Source: Inia geoffrensis (Eukaryota; Chordata; Mammalia; Artiodactyla; Iniidae). Taken from it: DNA of 64,000 bases. The notes below the pieces were generated by a model, which made no database searches, was not told the origin of the DNA, and was given only the letters and a program-made list of their open reading frames with translations. The stretch is from NCBI GenBank assembly GCA_036417435.1, contig CM070904.1, forward strand, positions 16,536,835 to 16,600,834, read 5' to 3'. This document shows positions 11,700-23,700 of this stretch, piece by piece; the first letter of the stretch is position 1, and every line of letters starts with the position of its first letter. Position numbers and translations under genes: made by a program.

Positions 11700-13975
11700 C
11701 CAAAGTTAGAGTCTGTGAGGAACTGAAAGATTAAAATGGCCAAGTCAGGTTTTAACAAGTTCTGCAATGCCTTTGACTGTCTTTCTAGGTTGTCAGACAA
11801 GTGGTGCTACCATCTTCATTTTCAGAAGCTATAGCCTATTCAAGAGCAGCTCCCCTTTTTCCTTACTTCTTGGTTTTCACTGACCACAGTGATCTGCACA
11901 CCTGGGCATTTTTAACCAAAAATAACTGCCCTAGAGAAAACTGAGTTTAGAAAAGTGCACAGAGAAAATAGTTTAATCGGGTATGGGAATGTCCAGGCTT
12001 CCAAAGTCACCTATGACACTCATCAAGATGGAGGGACCAAGAAGTAGCACAGATGTGAAGGGCATATAAGTGACAGTTATTAACATCAGGATGATTGATT
12101 TTATATCCTTGAAATGTACCAAACTTTAACGCTAGGTTCAGCAACTCCATAATATATGTAAGTACAGTCTGTGTCAGTTCATTAACAGGTCATTAGTAAA
12201 TCTGGGGAAGATGTTCCAAAATGTTCTCCGAAAAACCATGAGGGAATACACCAGAAAATAAGATTATGTTGAAAGCTTACTTTTAGAGAAAGTTGTGCGT
12301 GTGTGTGTGTTTTCTTTTGTGTTAAATTTACCTTCATTTTTAGGCAGTGGTTTTTGTCAGGTGTATGTGCGTCAGCACTTATCTTGTAGGCAGCATGAAG
12401 GTTAAGTCCTGAGAACTGATTTGGACACACAGTGGGGTTTTTTTTTAATCTTTTTGAGATTGACCTCCATCTAGTTAAGTAATTTTCACATGATTTGATA
12501 GTTACATGAATGTACCTTATAAAGGCGATGTTCAAGTTCAGTTTCCCTCATTTGGGGCAAACATGGAAGGTAGGGGTCCTTTGGTGAATGATCATGTGTA
12601 CCAATCAGAGGCTTTCCTTGAAGTTCAAATTGCTAGATATGGAGAGGGCATCTGTCTCCCTGGTCCAGGTCCTTGCATTTAAAGCCATCATGTATACAGA
12701 TAACAGGCTAGCAGAGGAAAAATATACACCAGGTACTCTATGGCTGAAGAGTTAAAGTTTAGCTGCAGAAGACCAAGAACAAATTGACAAACAAGGAGAG
12801 TGTTGAGGGAAAAGCAAGCGGCACTCTTGCCAACTCAATAACAAAATGCCATAAATAAATAGTGATGCTGTACTTAAAATTTCCCCCTCATTGACTGCAA
12901 GTGCTTAGAAAATACTGTAAAAAGGAAATAGGCTTCTTTCTTCTTATCAGTTTGGGAATGATCATATGGACTTTCACTATAGCATTTACTTTGGCTGCAG
13001 CAGAGAGAGGAAAAGTAGTCCAAAGTGCAGCGTGGGAGAGGGAGTATACACTTGAGGGTATGTTTAAATAAGAAGCTTTCAGAGGTCATTGTCGATCTGG
13101 GCAGGGCTCTGCCTACATCAAAGCCACTGACCCCCAACACAACACAGGGAATATAAACCTTCAGCGTCAAAATTCAGCATCTAAAGCCACAACTTGTTAT
13201 TTATCCCTTTTTGTTCCAGGCTTTTGGTGACTCTGTGGGCATCTGATGCTTTCACCAAGCCTGGACCACTAGTTGCTTTAGCCTTATTTCAAAATATTGC
13301 ATTCAGATTTCCAAATCCATGTTAACTACAGCCTTCATAATATTTTCAAAAATTTCAAAGAAGGCTCCACATTCTTAGGATCTAGGTCTTTGGTGCTCGT
13401 GCACTTCTCCCTATTGTAACGAAGTGGCTGATTCTATGTTCACTACCAGTCTCACTTCAGGGTGTGAACCTCCATCCTTCCTGTTGAATTTGCTGTCTTG
13501 GGTCAGGGTCTCATATTGTGTTGGTCACCGGCCTGCAGAGCTAGCACCTCACTCATGCTGGCTGTCTTCATGTCCTCCATGAATGAATATTTGTTGTGTG
13601 ATTCTGTAAATTATGATGAAAGGCCAGGGGAGGTCTGATTGGTAAATAAAACTTGGATTTTAGTAGACCAAAAAGCCATGTATCCAAGCATTCCTAAACA
13701 CTTATTTCTTTTTGTAATTTTCCAAAGGCGTATATACTTTTCTAATTGAATATATGTAATATTCATTATGAATATATTGAATATATGTAACTTTTTGCAT
13801 ACAGACAGATGATGTAAGTCTTAAGGTCATCCAAGGCAACCTGCTTCTGAAAGCTTTTTACAAGATCATTGTCAGGTGGTCACCCAGCCTGAGTTTGAAT
13901 ACCTGCAGTCTCCCAGGTCACCTTCGCTCTACCTAAACTTTCTCATCTCCTTTGGCTCTCAGTACTGCCCTCAAA
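10921..13975. other. intergenic DNA, no gene seen
   Basis: Apart from the GA tract annotated separately, no repeat or gene is recognised. Reading frames at 12182-12535 and 12874-13170 have no domain and no recognisable exon context. Confidence 0.4.
11613..11697. repeat. (GA)n polypurine tract
   Basis: About 85 bp of almost pure GA dinucleotides. The antisense reading frame across it encodes Leu-Ser repeats and is an artefact. Confidence 0.95.
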
Positions 13976-14415
13976 TGGCAAAATTTTATTCTTTTTTTGA
14001 CATTTGCAACAACATGGATGGCTTTGGAAGGTATTATGCTGAGTGAAATAAGTCAGACAGAGAAAGACAAATACTGTCCGATATCACATATCTGGAATCT
14101 AAAAAATACAACAAGCTAGTGCATATAGCAAAAAAAAAGCAGACTCACCAATTCAGAGAACAAACTAGTGGTTACCAGTGGGGAGAGGGAAGGGGATTAG
14201 GGCAACATGGGGCAGGGAATTAAGAGGTACAAGCTACTATGTATAATATAAGCTACAAGGATATATTGTACTACACAGGGAATTCCGCCAATATTTTATA
14301 ATACTTGTAAATGAATCAAGTATTAAAATTGTGAATCACCATACTGTACACATGTAACATATCACTGTACATCAATTATACTTCAATAATAAACCAAAAC
14401 CAAAACAAAACAAAA
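13976..14415 (+). mobile_element. 5'-truncated L1 3' end, apparently 5'-inverted
   Basis: The body from about 14000 is the ORF2-end/3'-UTR of an artiodactyl-type L1: 'gcaacaacatggatgg', 'gtgaaataagtcagacag', 'cttcaataataaa' and an A/C-rich tail. The first ~24 bases (13976-13999) read as the reverse complement of the L1 sequence that should sit just upstream, suggesting twin-priming inversion. A possible imperfect target duplication is actgccctcaaa / actaccctcaga. Confidence 0.78.
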
Positions 14416-15229
14416 AACTACCCTCAGATCTGCCCTTGTGAGACATAACTCAAGCCCATCCCTTCTCCATGTGGGAGAAGATTGTGGTTGTTTTCATATA
14501 ATTTCAGAACTTGAATTCTTAAATGTTTAATTTGAAAACTGCTTGCAAATGAGCTTTAATACTGCTTTTTGATGAGCTTGAGCATAGAGTTCTTTTTGGA
14601 CTTTTCAAATACAACTTTGACTTTTGATGATTTAGATCAAATGTCCACTGTCCTCAAGGGCAGTTCAGTCTCTGAGGATTTGGTATGCTCTCTCCTCCTG
14701 CCTCCCCCCTAAGTAAGCATTTTTAAAAACCAAAACCATTATAGGAAAGCTAGAGAATTAAAAAGAAAACTCACAAATGGAGATTTCCTGGGAAGTGGGA
14801 GGAAGAGGACAGGTTTGAGGACAGATGCTTCAGCAGATGACATAAATGTCCTGGGTGAGACCGAAAGTGATGATAGATAGGGTAGGTGAGTTCAGGAAGA
14901 ACTGAAAATATGCTTGTCTACTTCCTGGATTTCAGGTGGGCAAGTCCCAATTGGAATCTCAGTTCTGAGAAAAAAATGCAGTCTTTGTGATGAAGGAACA
15001 GGGTTCTATGTGGTGACTCTTGTCTTCTTTCTATAAATATCCACAAAACCATCACTGTGCCTTCTGTTTAGGGATTAGTAAATTGCCTCACTCCCCTCTC
15101 TTGCCTTTCCTGGGGCTCTCCACAGAGCTGATCTGAGTACTGCCTTCACATGAAGCTGATGTATGTGCCTACCTTAGATCAGCTTCCCATGGAGCCAATT
15201 CAATCAAAGTCTACACTTTCCTTTTGTGA
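14416..15229. other. intergenic DNA, nothing recognised
   Basis: Unique-looking sequence; no supported feature. Confidence 0.4.
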
Positions 15230-15379
15230 CCTTTTCTTTCTTTCTTTTTCTTTTTCTTTATTTTTCTTTCTTTCTTTTCCTTTCTTTCTTTTTCTTTCTT
15301 CCTTCCTTCCTTCCTTCCTTTCCCTCTATCTTTCTTTCCCTCTACCTTTCTTTCTTTCTTTCTTTCTCTCTCTTTCTTC
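15230..15379. repeat. (TTTC)n/(TTCC)n polypyrimidine tract
   Basis: About 150 bp of pyrimidine-only or nearly pyrimidine-only sequence made of TTTC and TTCC units. Reading frames of Phe/Leu/Ser (plus) and Lys/Glu/Arg (minus) across it are artefacts of the repeat. Confidence 0.93.
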
Positions 15380-15894
15380 TGGTAAACAATTACAGGCATA
15401 TAAGTAGCCTGCAATTACATGTGAAAGATTCTAACCAAACAATGTCCTCAAGATTTTTCTTTGTTCGTTCATTAGACTATATTTCTTTTTTTGATATTTG
15501 TGAGATAGAAACTACCAGCTAAGAAATCCTTGTGTTTCTTTCTCACTCAAATACTGCAAAACATAATAGTAAGACCATATTTATTAGTGTTATTTATTCT
15601 GATTCTAAATAAAAATAATTATATTTGTTGATGAGCTTAAAATGCACTAATTTTTTGAATGTCACTTTCAGATACATGAGAATATCTGGTGGAAATTTCA
15701 AGTTTTTTTTGCAATTCTACCTTGCTGCACAAGACAATGCTAAAAGACCCAATACATATTATATATTTTTTGGAGGTCACTCTTGGGCACTACTTACATG
15801 GATAGAATTGGCACAGGATCTCAAGCAAATGCTCTTTCCTCATGTTATACACTGCAGTAGTTTGTATTATTGACAGAGATAGCATTGGTTAAGA

Positions 15895-16085
15895 AACAGG
15901 TGATATACTTGGCTAGAATAATACCTGGCTGACACCTATATGTTGTTTTATCTGGAATAAGTTACCTAATTTCTCTAAGCCCTATTCCCTCATTATAGTA
16001 AGGGTTAATGTTTTCCTCATAAGATTTTTGTGAAGATCAAATGACATAATTTCTTTTCAATATTTAGTGTATTGGTTTACATAAA
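15895..16085 (+). repeat. MIR SINE, diverged
   Basis: Sense MIR order is visible: 'aagttacctaatttctctaa', 'cctcattatagtaagggtta', then 'tgtgaagatcaaatgaca'. Confidence 0.65.
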
Positions 16086-16129
16086 ACTTATTATCATTAA
16101 ATGTATTTATCTTGTAAAAATAAGAAGAA

Positions 16130-16608
16130 TGGATAAAGAAGATGTGGTATATATATACAATAGACTACTTCTCAGCCATAAAAAAGAAGGAAATGATACC
16201 ATTTGCAGCAACATGGATCATCATACTAAGTGAAGTAAGTCAGAAAAAGAAAGACAAATACCATATGATATCACTTATATGTGGAACTTAAAGTATGGCA
16301 CAAATAAACTTATCTATGAAACAGAAACAGATTCACTGGTATAGAAAACAGACCTGTGGTTTCCAAGGGGGAGGGAGAATGGGAGAGGGAAGGACTGAAA
16401 GTTTGGGATTAGCAGATGCAAGCTATTATATAGAGAATGGGTAAACAACAAGACTCTACTGTAGAGAACAGGGGACTATATATTCAATATCCTGTGATAA
16501 ACCATAATGGAAAAGAATATATATGTATAATTGGATCACTTTGCTGTGCAAAAATTAGCACAACATTGTAAATCACCTATACTTCAATAAAATTAATTTT
16601 TAAAAAAA
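16130..16608 (+). mobile_element. 5'-truncated L1 3' end
   Basis: Starts at 'ggataaagaagatgtgg', followed by 'ctcagccataaaaaagaa', 'accatatgatatcactta' and 'cttcaataaaatt' with a short A-rich tail. This is the ORF2-end/3'-UTR of an artiodactyl-type L1, about 480 bp. No convincing target duplication was found. Confidence 0.85.
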
Positions 16609-17024
16609 TCACTCAAAATGACAGTGCACAGTTAGCTTACTGAAATAAATAATATGATAATATTCTTGTTAAAGTCAACATATTCCATAGGCACAAACTA
16701 AGTCCTAACATTGGCAAGAAAGCATTATCTTGAAAATACGTGCATGCTTTTGTTGTTGTTGTTAATCCCCACCAAAAAATGACATTATTACTTATTTCAT
16801 GACCTTAAGTGGAGAATTAATTGCTTGCCGTTTGAAAAATGTAAATAATGGACACAAAAGCACACTTGTCCCATCCTCAGGGTTATCCTTGAGTTTTACT
16901 CCATTCTTGACAATCTCACCCTTTAAACCTAGTAAGGGATTTTCAGTTTAGTTGTAATTAATTGGCCAGGCATATGCCTTGAGACTATTAGAGTAAAAGA
17001 GTGTACAATATTCTCAGATCTAAT

Positions 17025-17090
17025 CTATGGAAGCAGTAGAACTTGTTGGTTAAGAGCAAAGTTCTGGTGTTGAAATCGTGTGTCCTTGTC
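17025..17090 (+). repeat. possible MIR fragment
   Basis: The phrase 'ttggttaagagcaaag' resembles the tRNA-related head of MIR. Short and diverged; directly upstream of the ERV LTR. Confidence 0.35.
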
Positions 17091-17132
17091 TTTTGAAGTA
17101 AAAAGCTGACTCAAGAGTTAATAATTGGGAAA

Positions 17133-17612
17133 TGTGAAGATGGAGAAACAAAGAATAGCTGTTGGGCTGGGGAGCTGGTAACACTTTAGACTATAAATAC
17201 GTCACATAGCAGAACCACTGAACTCACAGTTCTCTGAAAGGTATAGATAAAGGCCTGACTCACATTCCCAAGTTGTTTTACAGGAAGTAGATCCCCACCA
17301 GATGAAAACTGCTGACCACAAGCACATAAACCCTAGACTGGTTGAAACCAGAAGGTTAATGATGCTTGAAACTTCACCTTGATGCCAACCAATCGGAAGA
17401 AGGTCCACGAGCTGACCACGCCCTGCTCCTTGAACACTATAAAATGCCTCACTACCCCCTCCTGGGTGAGATGCACAGTGTTGAGGGCATTAGCCCACTG
17501 TGGCCCCCTTTTCCTGGTAAAGGGATAAAAGGTACTCTTTTCTACTTCACCTAAAACTCCATCTCCACATTTCTATTCTGCACTGGTGATCAGGTATCGA
17601 GTTTCGACAACA
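17133..17612 (+). mobile_element. class I ERV 5' LTR
   Basis: About 480 bp, starting tgtgaaga and ending acaaca, so with TG...CA termini. It has a CCAAT box at 17389-17393 and a TATAAAA box at 17438-17444, and is followed three bases later by a proline-tRNA-type primer binding site. Seen: the promoter boxes and PBS. Known: gammaretrovirus-like ERVs use tRNA-Pro. Inferred: this is the 5' LTR of a provirus that was cut short, since no 3' LTR, gag or pol follows. Position of the LTR start is approximate. The LTR family was not identified. Confidence 0.72.
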
Positions 17613-17617
17613 AAATT

Positions 17618-17636
17618 TGGGGGTCTCATCCAGGAT
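17618..17636 (+). other. ERV primer binding site, tRNA-Pro type
   Basis: The sequence tgggggtctcatccaggat differs at only a few positions from the complement of the tRNA-Pro 3' end used by murine-leukaemia-type retroviruses. It sits just 3' of the LTR CA end, where a PBS belongs. Confidence 0.75.
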
Positions 17637-18290
17637 CAACTTGTGGGCAGTCAGTCCTGTAGGGCCCCTCAGCTTGATCGGGTGCTCTGAGGTTTTTCTC
17701 CACGCCAGCCTCCTTTGGGACAGTAGAGGGATGGAGGACTCCTATGGAGGCTGGATTGGGATTCCCCTACCATAGGGCTGTGCCCGATCATACTCGCACT
17801 GCTGCCTGGGTGGTTGGAGCTCCAGAGTAGGGGTGGAAGATGGGAGAGAAGCTTCCCTAGCAGCGGCCACGGCCACCTTTGCCTTGAGGACATACCCCGC
17901 TCCTTCTACCCACACTGGTCCAGACCTCCTGCTCTGAGAAAATATTTTGGGGAAGGAGAAAAGTAGAATTTGGGACATCACGACACTTCTGCCAGCACTT
18001 TGGTAAGTCCACCAGCGTGCACTCTGAGATCCCTCAACGATCTTGTCCATCTGGGGAACTTTCTGTTTCTAGGCTCTCAACTGCCTAAGTGTCATAGTCA
18101 CCCAAATTCCGTTGTCCAAACAAAATCAAAATCAATAGGGCAGGGAAATATATTCTGCCTCTGGCGACAGAAACTGTCAAGTCACATGATAAGGGTGTGG
18201 ATATGTTGTGGAATGAAGAATTGGAACAAAAATGGAATCTACCACACATATATATTGTGAGCTGACAACTATTACTTCCACCCAACTTTT
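17637..18290 (+). mobile_element. ERV leader remnant, no intact gag
   Basis: About 650 bp of moderately GC-rich sequence continues from the primer binding site and fades into AT-rich DNA near 18.3 kb. A splice-donor-like ggtaagt lies at 18002-18008, in the place where gammaretroviral leaders carry one. No gag, pro, pol or env reading frame follows. Reading frames on the minus strand here (17669-18050) are incidental. The right boundary is inferred. Confidence 0.5.
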
Positions 18291-18299
18291 GAAGCTCTT

Positions 18300-19507
18300 A
18301 TTTTAGAAGCAAAACTGCACAAAAACACTGGCAGCCATTCAGATATTAGAAGATGGTTCTTTTCAAGCTAGATATCAGAATCTCTTAAGTTTTACTTTTT
18401 TCTTTGTGTGTTCCTTGATATGATGACTAGAACCCGCATAATCATGTACACCTTCCTCTGGATTTGTGAATATAGTCTTCTTTTCCAGGTCTTCTCTTAG
18501 TACATTACATCTGCTGCTGAATAGAAAAGTTCAATTAGTGTGAACCCTGTAGAGCTCTAGTTCCCTTAATTCAGCTAAAGGGATTGCTAGCCATTTAAAA
18601 GCTATCATATGATGTTATTATTGGTTCAGACTGATCTTAAGTTCATTGAAAACCTCAAAACTTTCTCTGTAAGGTCGATTGCCAAAGCAGGTTTCCTCCA
18701 AGCATATTTGACAGGTTGATACTGTTTTTACATCTGTTGAAATTCACGTTGTGATTCCAGTGATCATACCCAGAAAACAGGGGAAAGAAAAATAGAATGG
18801 TGTAAATCACAAGGAAAGCCTTCCTTGGTATTTCATTCCAAAGGTATTTGGTTTTTTTACCATTGTAAGATGATGAAACATCTTAACCTATTCATGTTTC
18901 ATTCCTGCTGTCCCAATTTAAAACTTGCATCATTTCACTCGAATAAAATCTGCTGAATTTTTTCCTTTTGATATGTTATGAAAGTTATATTTATTATTTA
19001 AATTCCAGTTTTCTTTCATCCTGACACAAATTGCATTTTTTAATGTTATATAATTTATATTGCATTGTTTTGTTTGTTTAGAGTATAAAAACACAAGTTT
19101 ATAGTCAAAACATGCTTATTTATTGAAAACAACTATTAGTACAGAATCATGCTATGTGTTCTATTCATTACATACTCTGAGAATGTATAGGTGCTTTTAA
19201 AAGAGTATAGAAACTCATTGATTAAATATAGTGCTATAAAATTCAGTGCACAGAGCTAAATTCTAAAGTTTAATTAAAAAATAAAACAGAGTACAATGTA
19301 ATAATATAATATTGTGTGAAGTAAAATTCTTGAATATCATTAAGAAACATTACCTGTGTAATTGATGATATGAAAAAAAAACAGAGAAATCAAGATGTAA
19401 CAATATGTTTTAATACTTTTAAAAAACGTTGATTTTATAAATATATGTGGTATTCATTCAGTATTCAGTGATGTCTTTGTCACCACCTTATAATTTTTTC
19501 CCTTTTT
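18300..19507. other. AT-rich intergenic DNA, nothing recognised
   Basis: No supported gene or repeat. Confidence 0.4.
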
Positions 19508-19905
19508 TCTTCCAGTTTTATTGAGATAGAATTGACACAGCACTATATATGTTTGAAGTGTACAGCATAATGATTTGACTTACATACAACATGAAATGGT
19601 TATCACAATAAGTTTAGTGAATGTCCATCATCTCATATAGAGAATTGACAAATAGAAAAAAATGTGTTTCCTTGTGATGAGAACTCAGAATGTATTCTCT
19701 TAATAACTTTCATAAATAACATACAACATTGTTAATTATATTTTTCATGTTGTACATTACATCCCGAGTATTACATCCCTAGTACTTATTTATTGTCCAA
19801 CTGGAAGTTTATACCTTTTGACTGCCCTCATCCAATTCCCCTTCCCCTACCCCCTCTTCTGGTAACCACAAATCTGATCTCTTTTCCTATGAGTTTCTTT
19901 ATTTG
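19508..19905 (-). mobile_element. L1 3'-UTR fragment
   Basis: Antisense L1 3' end: 'tttattgagatagaattgac', 'caatgatttgac'-like phrases, 'ttgtacattacatccc', 'aactggaagtttataccttt' and 'ctctggtaaccac'-like end. Older than the neighbouring L1 copies. Confidence 0.75.
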
Positions 19906-20690
19906 CGTGTTTATTTCTGACGTATAATTGACCTAAAACACTATGTTAGTTCCTGTTATACAACATGGTGATTTAATATTTCTAGTATGTTTGGAAATGT
20001 TCACCACGATAAGACTAGTTATAATATGACACCATACAAAAATAGTACATAGTTATTGACTATATTCTCCACACTGTAAATTTCTTACTCATGACTCATC
20101 TATTTATTTATTTATTAACATCTTTATTGGAGTATAATTGCTTTACAATGGTTTTAGTTTCTGCTTTATAACAAAGTGAATCAGCTCTACCTATACATAC
20201 ATTCCCATATCCCCTCCCTCTTGCATCTCCCTCCCACCCTCCCTATCCCACCCCTCCAGGTGGTCACAAAGCACCGACTCCTTTATTGTTCACCTGGTAG
20301 TGTACACCTCTTAATCCCCCTCACCTATTTCTCTCCTCTCCCTGCCTCCCTCCCCTCTGGCAACCACCTGTGTGTTCTCTGTATCTATGACTGTTTCTGT
20401 GGGGTTACGTTTGTTTATTGATTTGGTTTTAAGATTATTTTTTTAATCTTAATATACAAGTGAAATCGTACAGTATTTTTCTTTCCCTTTCCGACTTATT
20501 TCACTTAGCATAATACCCTTTAGGTCCATCAATGCTGTCACAAATAAGGTTCTATTCATTTTTATGGCTGAGTAGTATTCCATTGTATATATTTACCACA
20601 TCTTCTTTATCCATTCATCTGTGGTTGGGCAGTAGGGTTGCTTCCATGTCTAGGCTATTGTAAATAGTGCTGCTATGAACACTGAGGGCA
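19906..20690 (-). mobile_element. L1 3' end, interrupted by a younger L1
   Basis: A second antisense L1 3' end starts near 'gacgtataattgacc' and runs to 'tatggctgagtagtattcc' and 'attgtaaatagtgctgc', which is the antisense of L1 ORF2-end sequence. It is split at about 20116-20276 by a younger L1 piece. It abuts the first L1, suggesting insertion next to or into it. Confidence 0.72.
20116..20276 (-). mobile_element. younger 5'-truncated L1 inside older L1
   Basis: The phrases 'aacatctttattggagtata' and 'gtggtcacaaagcaccga' are shared almost word for word with the L1 pieces at 44359-44500 and 45889-46212. Older L1 text resumes right after it. A degraded duplication near actcatctatttatt / actcctttattg is plausible. 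Confidence 0.7.
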
Positions 20691-21070
20691 GTAGCCATTT
20701 GGGGAGCTCATTCTACTGGAATAACATGAGCCTTGGCAAGCACTTTGGAATCCTCCTTACAGCTTATCCTCTGGGAGGACAGAAGCAGCCCTATACCCTC
20801 CACAGCTGAGCAGACAGGTGTGCAGGGACCTGGCCCCACCCTCCAACAGGCTGGCACTTGAGCCATGCCTACCTGAGCTGCAGAAACAGCTGCGTGTGAA
20901 TCCATCCCTGGCCACCAGCCGGCCTGCAGAATTCCCAGGCTGCACTACTAATTGCATGCGAAGCCAATTCTGCCCTTCAGTGGGCCCACAGCTACCGCAC
21001 ATACCACAGGCTCACAGCCAGCTGGGCCAGTGTCCAGCCCCACCTACCAGTGCACCCACAGTAGTTGGAT
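20691..21070. other. GC-rich block between L1 pieces, origin unclear
   Basis: About 380 bp of clearly higher GC content, few CpG, with motifs such as cctggccccaccctcc. On the minus strand 'gaatgagctcccc' and 'aatggctactgcc' recall L1 untranslated sequence of cetartiodactyls, so a rearranged L1 5'-UTR piece is my best guess. A 142-codon reading frame runs across it into the next L1 piece (20818-21246) but shows no domain. Confidence 0.35.
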
Positions 21071-21190
21071 ATCCCTGTTGCTTATCCTTATCTATTTTAT
21101 ACATAGTAATATGTATCTCAATCCCATATCCCTGTCCTGCCTCCCCACTTTTCTCTCCCCAAAACGAGAAAATAAATCATTGTTTTTGTA
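21071..21190 (-). repeat. L1 3'-UTR fragment
   Basis: 'cttatctattttatacatag' and 'cctccccacttttctctcc' match antisense cetartiodactyl L1 3'-UTR wording. Confidence 0.5.
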
Positions 21191-23215
21191 TAACTATTGT
21201 TATTGTTTCAAGAGGACAAGTCTGTGTAGTGTTGAAATGCTCTTGAAAACATAGGTCAATAAGCTGTGAGGTTTAGGTTATCAGAAATCATTGTTTCTGA
21301 ATAATTAAATCACATGCTAGATAATAATATTAAGACCATGCTCTGGAACTTAATAGAATGTCCGATCAGAAACTGAATTTCCCATAAGTCATTAGTTGTG
21401 TTCCATGGGTGTTTTTCTCTATTAGAGAAAAACTGTGATAATTTCAAAAGAGGAAACCTACCCAAGATGACACCTCTCAAGGTGGCAGCATGCTGTAATG
21501 CCTGAAATCTGGAGCCATCTGGATTTCTTAATTAAAGTAGTGATTCTAGCAACTTTTACTTAATTAAACTGAAATTATGAATTTCTTCCTTGCTGTGTCT
21601 TTTATTGTTCCTAGATACTAAATATTAACAGCATATTCAACTTGAACCAAGACTGACATCTATGCTAAAAGATAAGGTCTGAAGTTTACTTACTTTTATG
21701 GTAATAACTAAAGTGATCTTAAAATCTTTTTATTTAATTTTATTTTTCTTGAAATGATTTTTGGTTGATTAATATCTTCTTAGAAATTTTCTCAATTAAG
21801 TCAACCTTAAATAGAGATGACTATCTCCTATTGTCATTATTTTTAATCTTTATAATTATTATATCCCACAATTACTGGCATTACAATCGATTCCAAACAC
21901 ATACATACACATAGTCAATTAAATGGTTAAAATACTTAGATATTTACAAAATATCTCAAAATATATTCAGTTGGCTTGCTCCAATCTTTGTGGATCCAAC
22001 CTCTTAGCAACAGAAAAATGTATACATTCAGAAATAATAGGAGAATTTCAGGACAAATCATCCAATTAAGTAAAAACCTTTGATTCCTTTGTTTCACCTT
22101 CAGGTTTGCAACTATCCATTAATTTAGAGCAAAGAACCTAAAGATGATAAAATTGGAGTACTTTCCTTTGTACAAATTTTATTATACATTATTTTATAGT
22201 GCAAATTTAGTAAATGGTAAACAATTCCACTAACAATTTGTTGGCTTATTCATGTTTACATTATGTAGAATTCATTTGAGTTACTGGCTGATTAGTTTAA
22301 AGAGATTTAAAACTGTTTTAAGGGGAAGTGGATTTAGAGCTGTTTGGATCAGTGATCTTGTCATTACTCCTTTGTAGAATCTATAGTTCTGGTGCAGGGC
22401 CCAAATGAAACTGTTTAAATTATTTATCCTATATAACTCTAAAGGTATTAGACTAGAATTAGAGAATTTTTTCAACTTTCAGGATAGTTTTATGACTACT
22501 GAATTACCAGCCTAGATAAGTGTTCAACTATAGAACATTTAGAGAAATACTTTGCATTGCTATCATGAGAGCTGAAAAGTAGAAAGCACCACCAAGGTTG
22601 TTCTCAGCATTCTGGAAATTGGAGTTTGGTAGAAAGAAATGAAATTATAGATTTAAAATCAAAGTGAATGCATTGAGTAGGAACCACTAAAAATGCAGAA
22701 CTATATGGCATTTCAGAACCATCCTCTTTAATTCTTTATATGAACACTTTTCCTTATATTTGAAATACTTTACAATTCCAACACAACTCACATCAGAAAG
22801 GTATTTTTGATTATTTCATAAACAAAATAGTTTAGAAGCCATACTCCTTTTCACAACTCCCTGAAAAATATATACTTCATCTTCTCATGCTTTGAAGATT
22901 TTCTTTAAAAAAAAAAATGTGTGTACCATATAGTTCTCCACTGATTATTTGCTTCTTGAGATTTGTTGGGAATTTGTGAAAATTTTGGCCAATCATTTCT
23001 GCCAATGAGTAATCAGTTTAAAACAGAAGGCATCATATAATCAAATTCTTGCCAGAGGCAAACTATTTTCACATATCGGATACTAATTCATAGACCTCCT
23101 AGAAACATAGCATAATGACAAGAGTTGTATATGTTTCAGATTCATAGAGCATATGTTTTGGCTCCTAAGCATCTAACTCATCCAAGTATATTCCATTTTT
23201 CCATCTTTTTTGATC
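21191..23215. other. AT-rich intergenic DNA, nothing recognised
   Basis: No supported gene or repeat over about 2 kb. Confidence 0.4.
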
Positions 23216-23219
23216 ATTT

Positions 23220-23470
23220 TGTGCAGACACACAGTTGTAGACTGGGGACTTTACCCTGAAGGATCTCCCAGTTTATTGGGGTTCACAGAGGGATGCTGAT
23301 ATCAGTCACACATAAATAACCAAATAGCATGAGAAATACTATCACACAAATTTGCATAATACTTAAGGCGGTTGGATGTGGATGATCAAGGGAAAGCATA
23401 TGATAGAAGGTAATATCTGAGCTGTACCCTGCATGACAATATGAAAGGTCACATTTCAGATTCAAATTGC
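23220..23470 (-). repeat. L2 LINE fragment
   Basis: Antisense L2 logic: 'ctcccagtttattggggttc', then 'atgagaaatactatcacac', then 'ggtaatatctgagctgtacc' (antisense of the L2 'ctcagctcaaatgtcacc' block). Confidence 0.55.
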
Positions 23471-23559
23471 TCTGGCATTAAATCTCAGCTGTGTCAACAC
23501 AATTTGCTATGTGAACTAAATATCCTTACTTAAGCCTTAAAAGGAAGATTTTTTTATAT

Positions 23560-23700
23560 TAAGATACCGTCAAAAAATAAGTAGCTTGCCTATACTCACA
23601 TAGATATTGAGTGGTGGAGCAGGAATCGGAACCCAGGGAAAGTTGGCTCTAGACTCTGCTCTTAACCACAATCTAATAATGGACCGCCTCATCATCCTCA
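23560..23700 (-). repeat. MIR SINE, diverged
   Basis: Antisense MIR core: 'agtagcttgcctatactcac', 'gagtggtggagcaggaat' and 'ctctgctcttaaccac'. Confidence 0.65.

Noticed and set aside
11570..11800. Leu-Ser repeat protein
   Set aside because: Translation of the GA microsatellite.
12182..12535. 117-codon minus-strand reading frame
   Set aside because: No recognisable family, no exon context, low-complexity His/Lys part.
15150..15522. Phe/Leu/Ser-rich and Lys/Glu/Arg-rich reading frames
   Set aside because: Translation of the polypyrimidine tract on the two strands.
17669..18050. 74- and 102-codon minus-strand reading frames
   Set aside because: Antisense to the ERV leader; no domain.
20818..21246. 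142-codon reading frame
   Set aside because: Open because the block is GC-rich; it runs from an unexplained block into an antisense L1 piece and has no domain.
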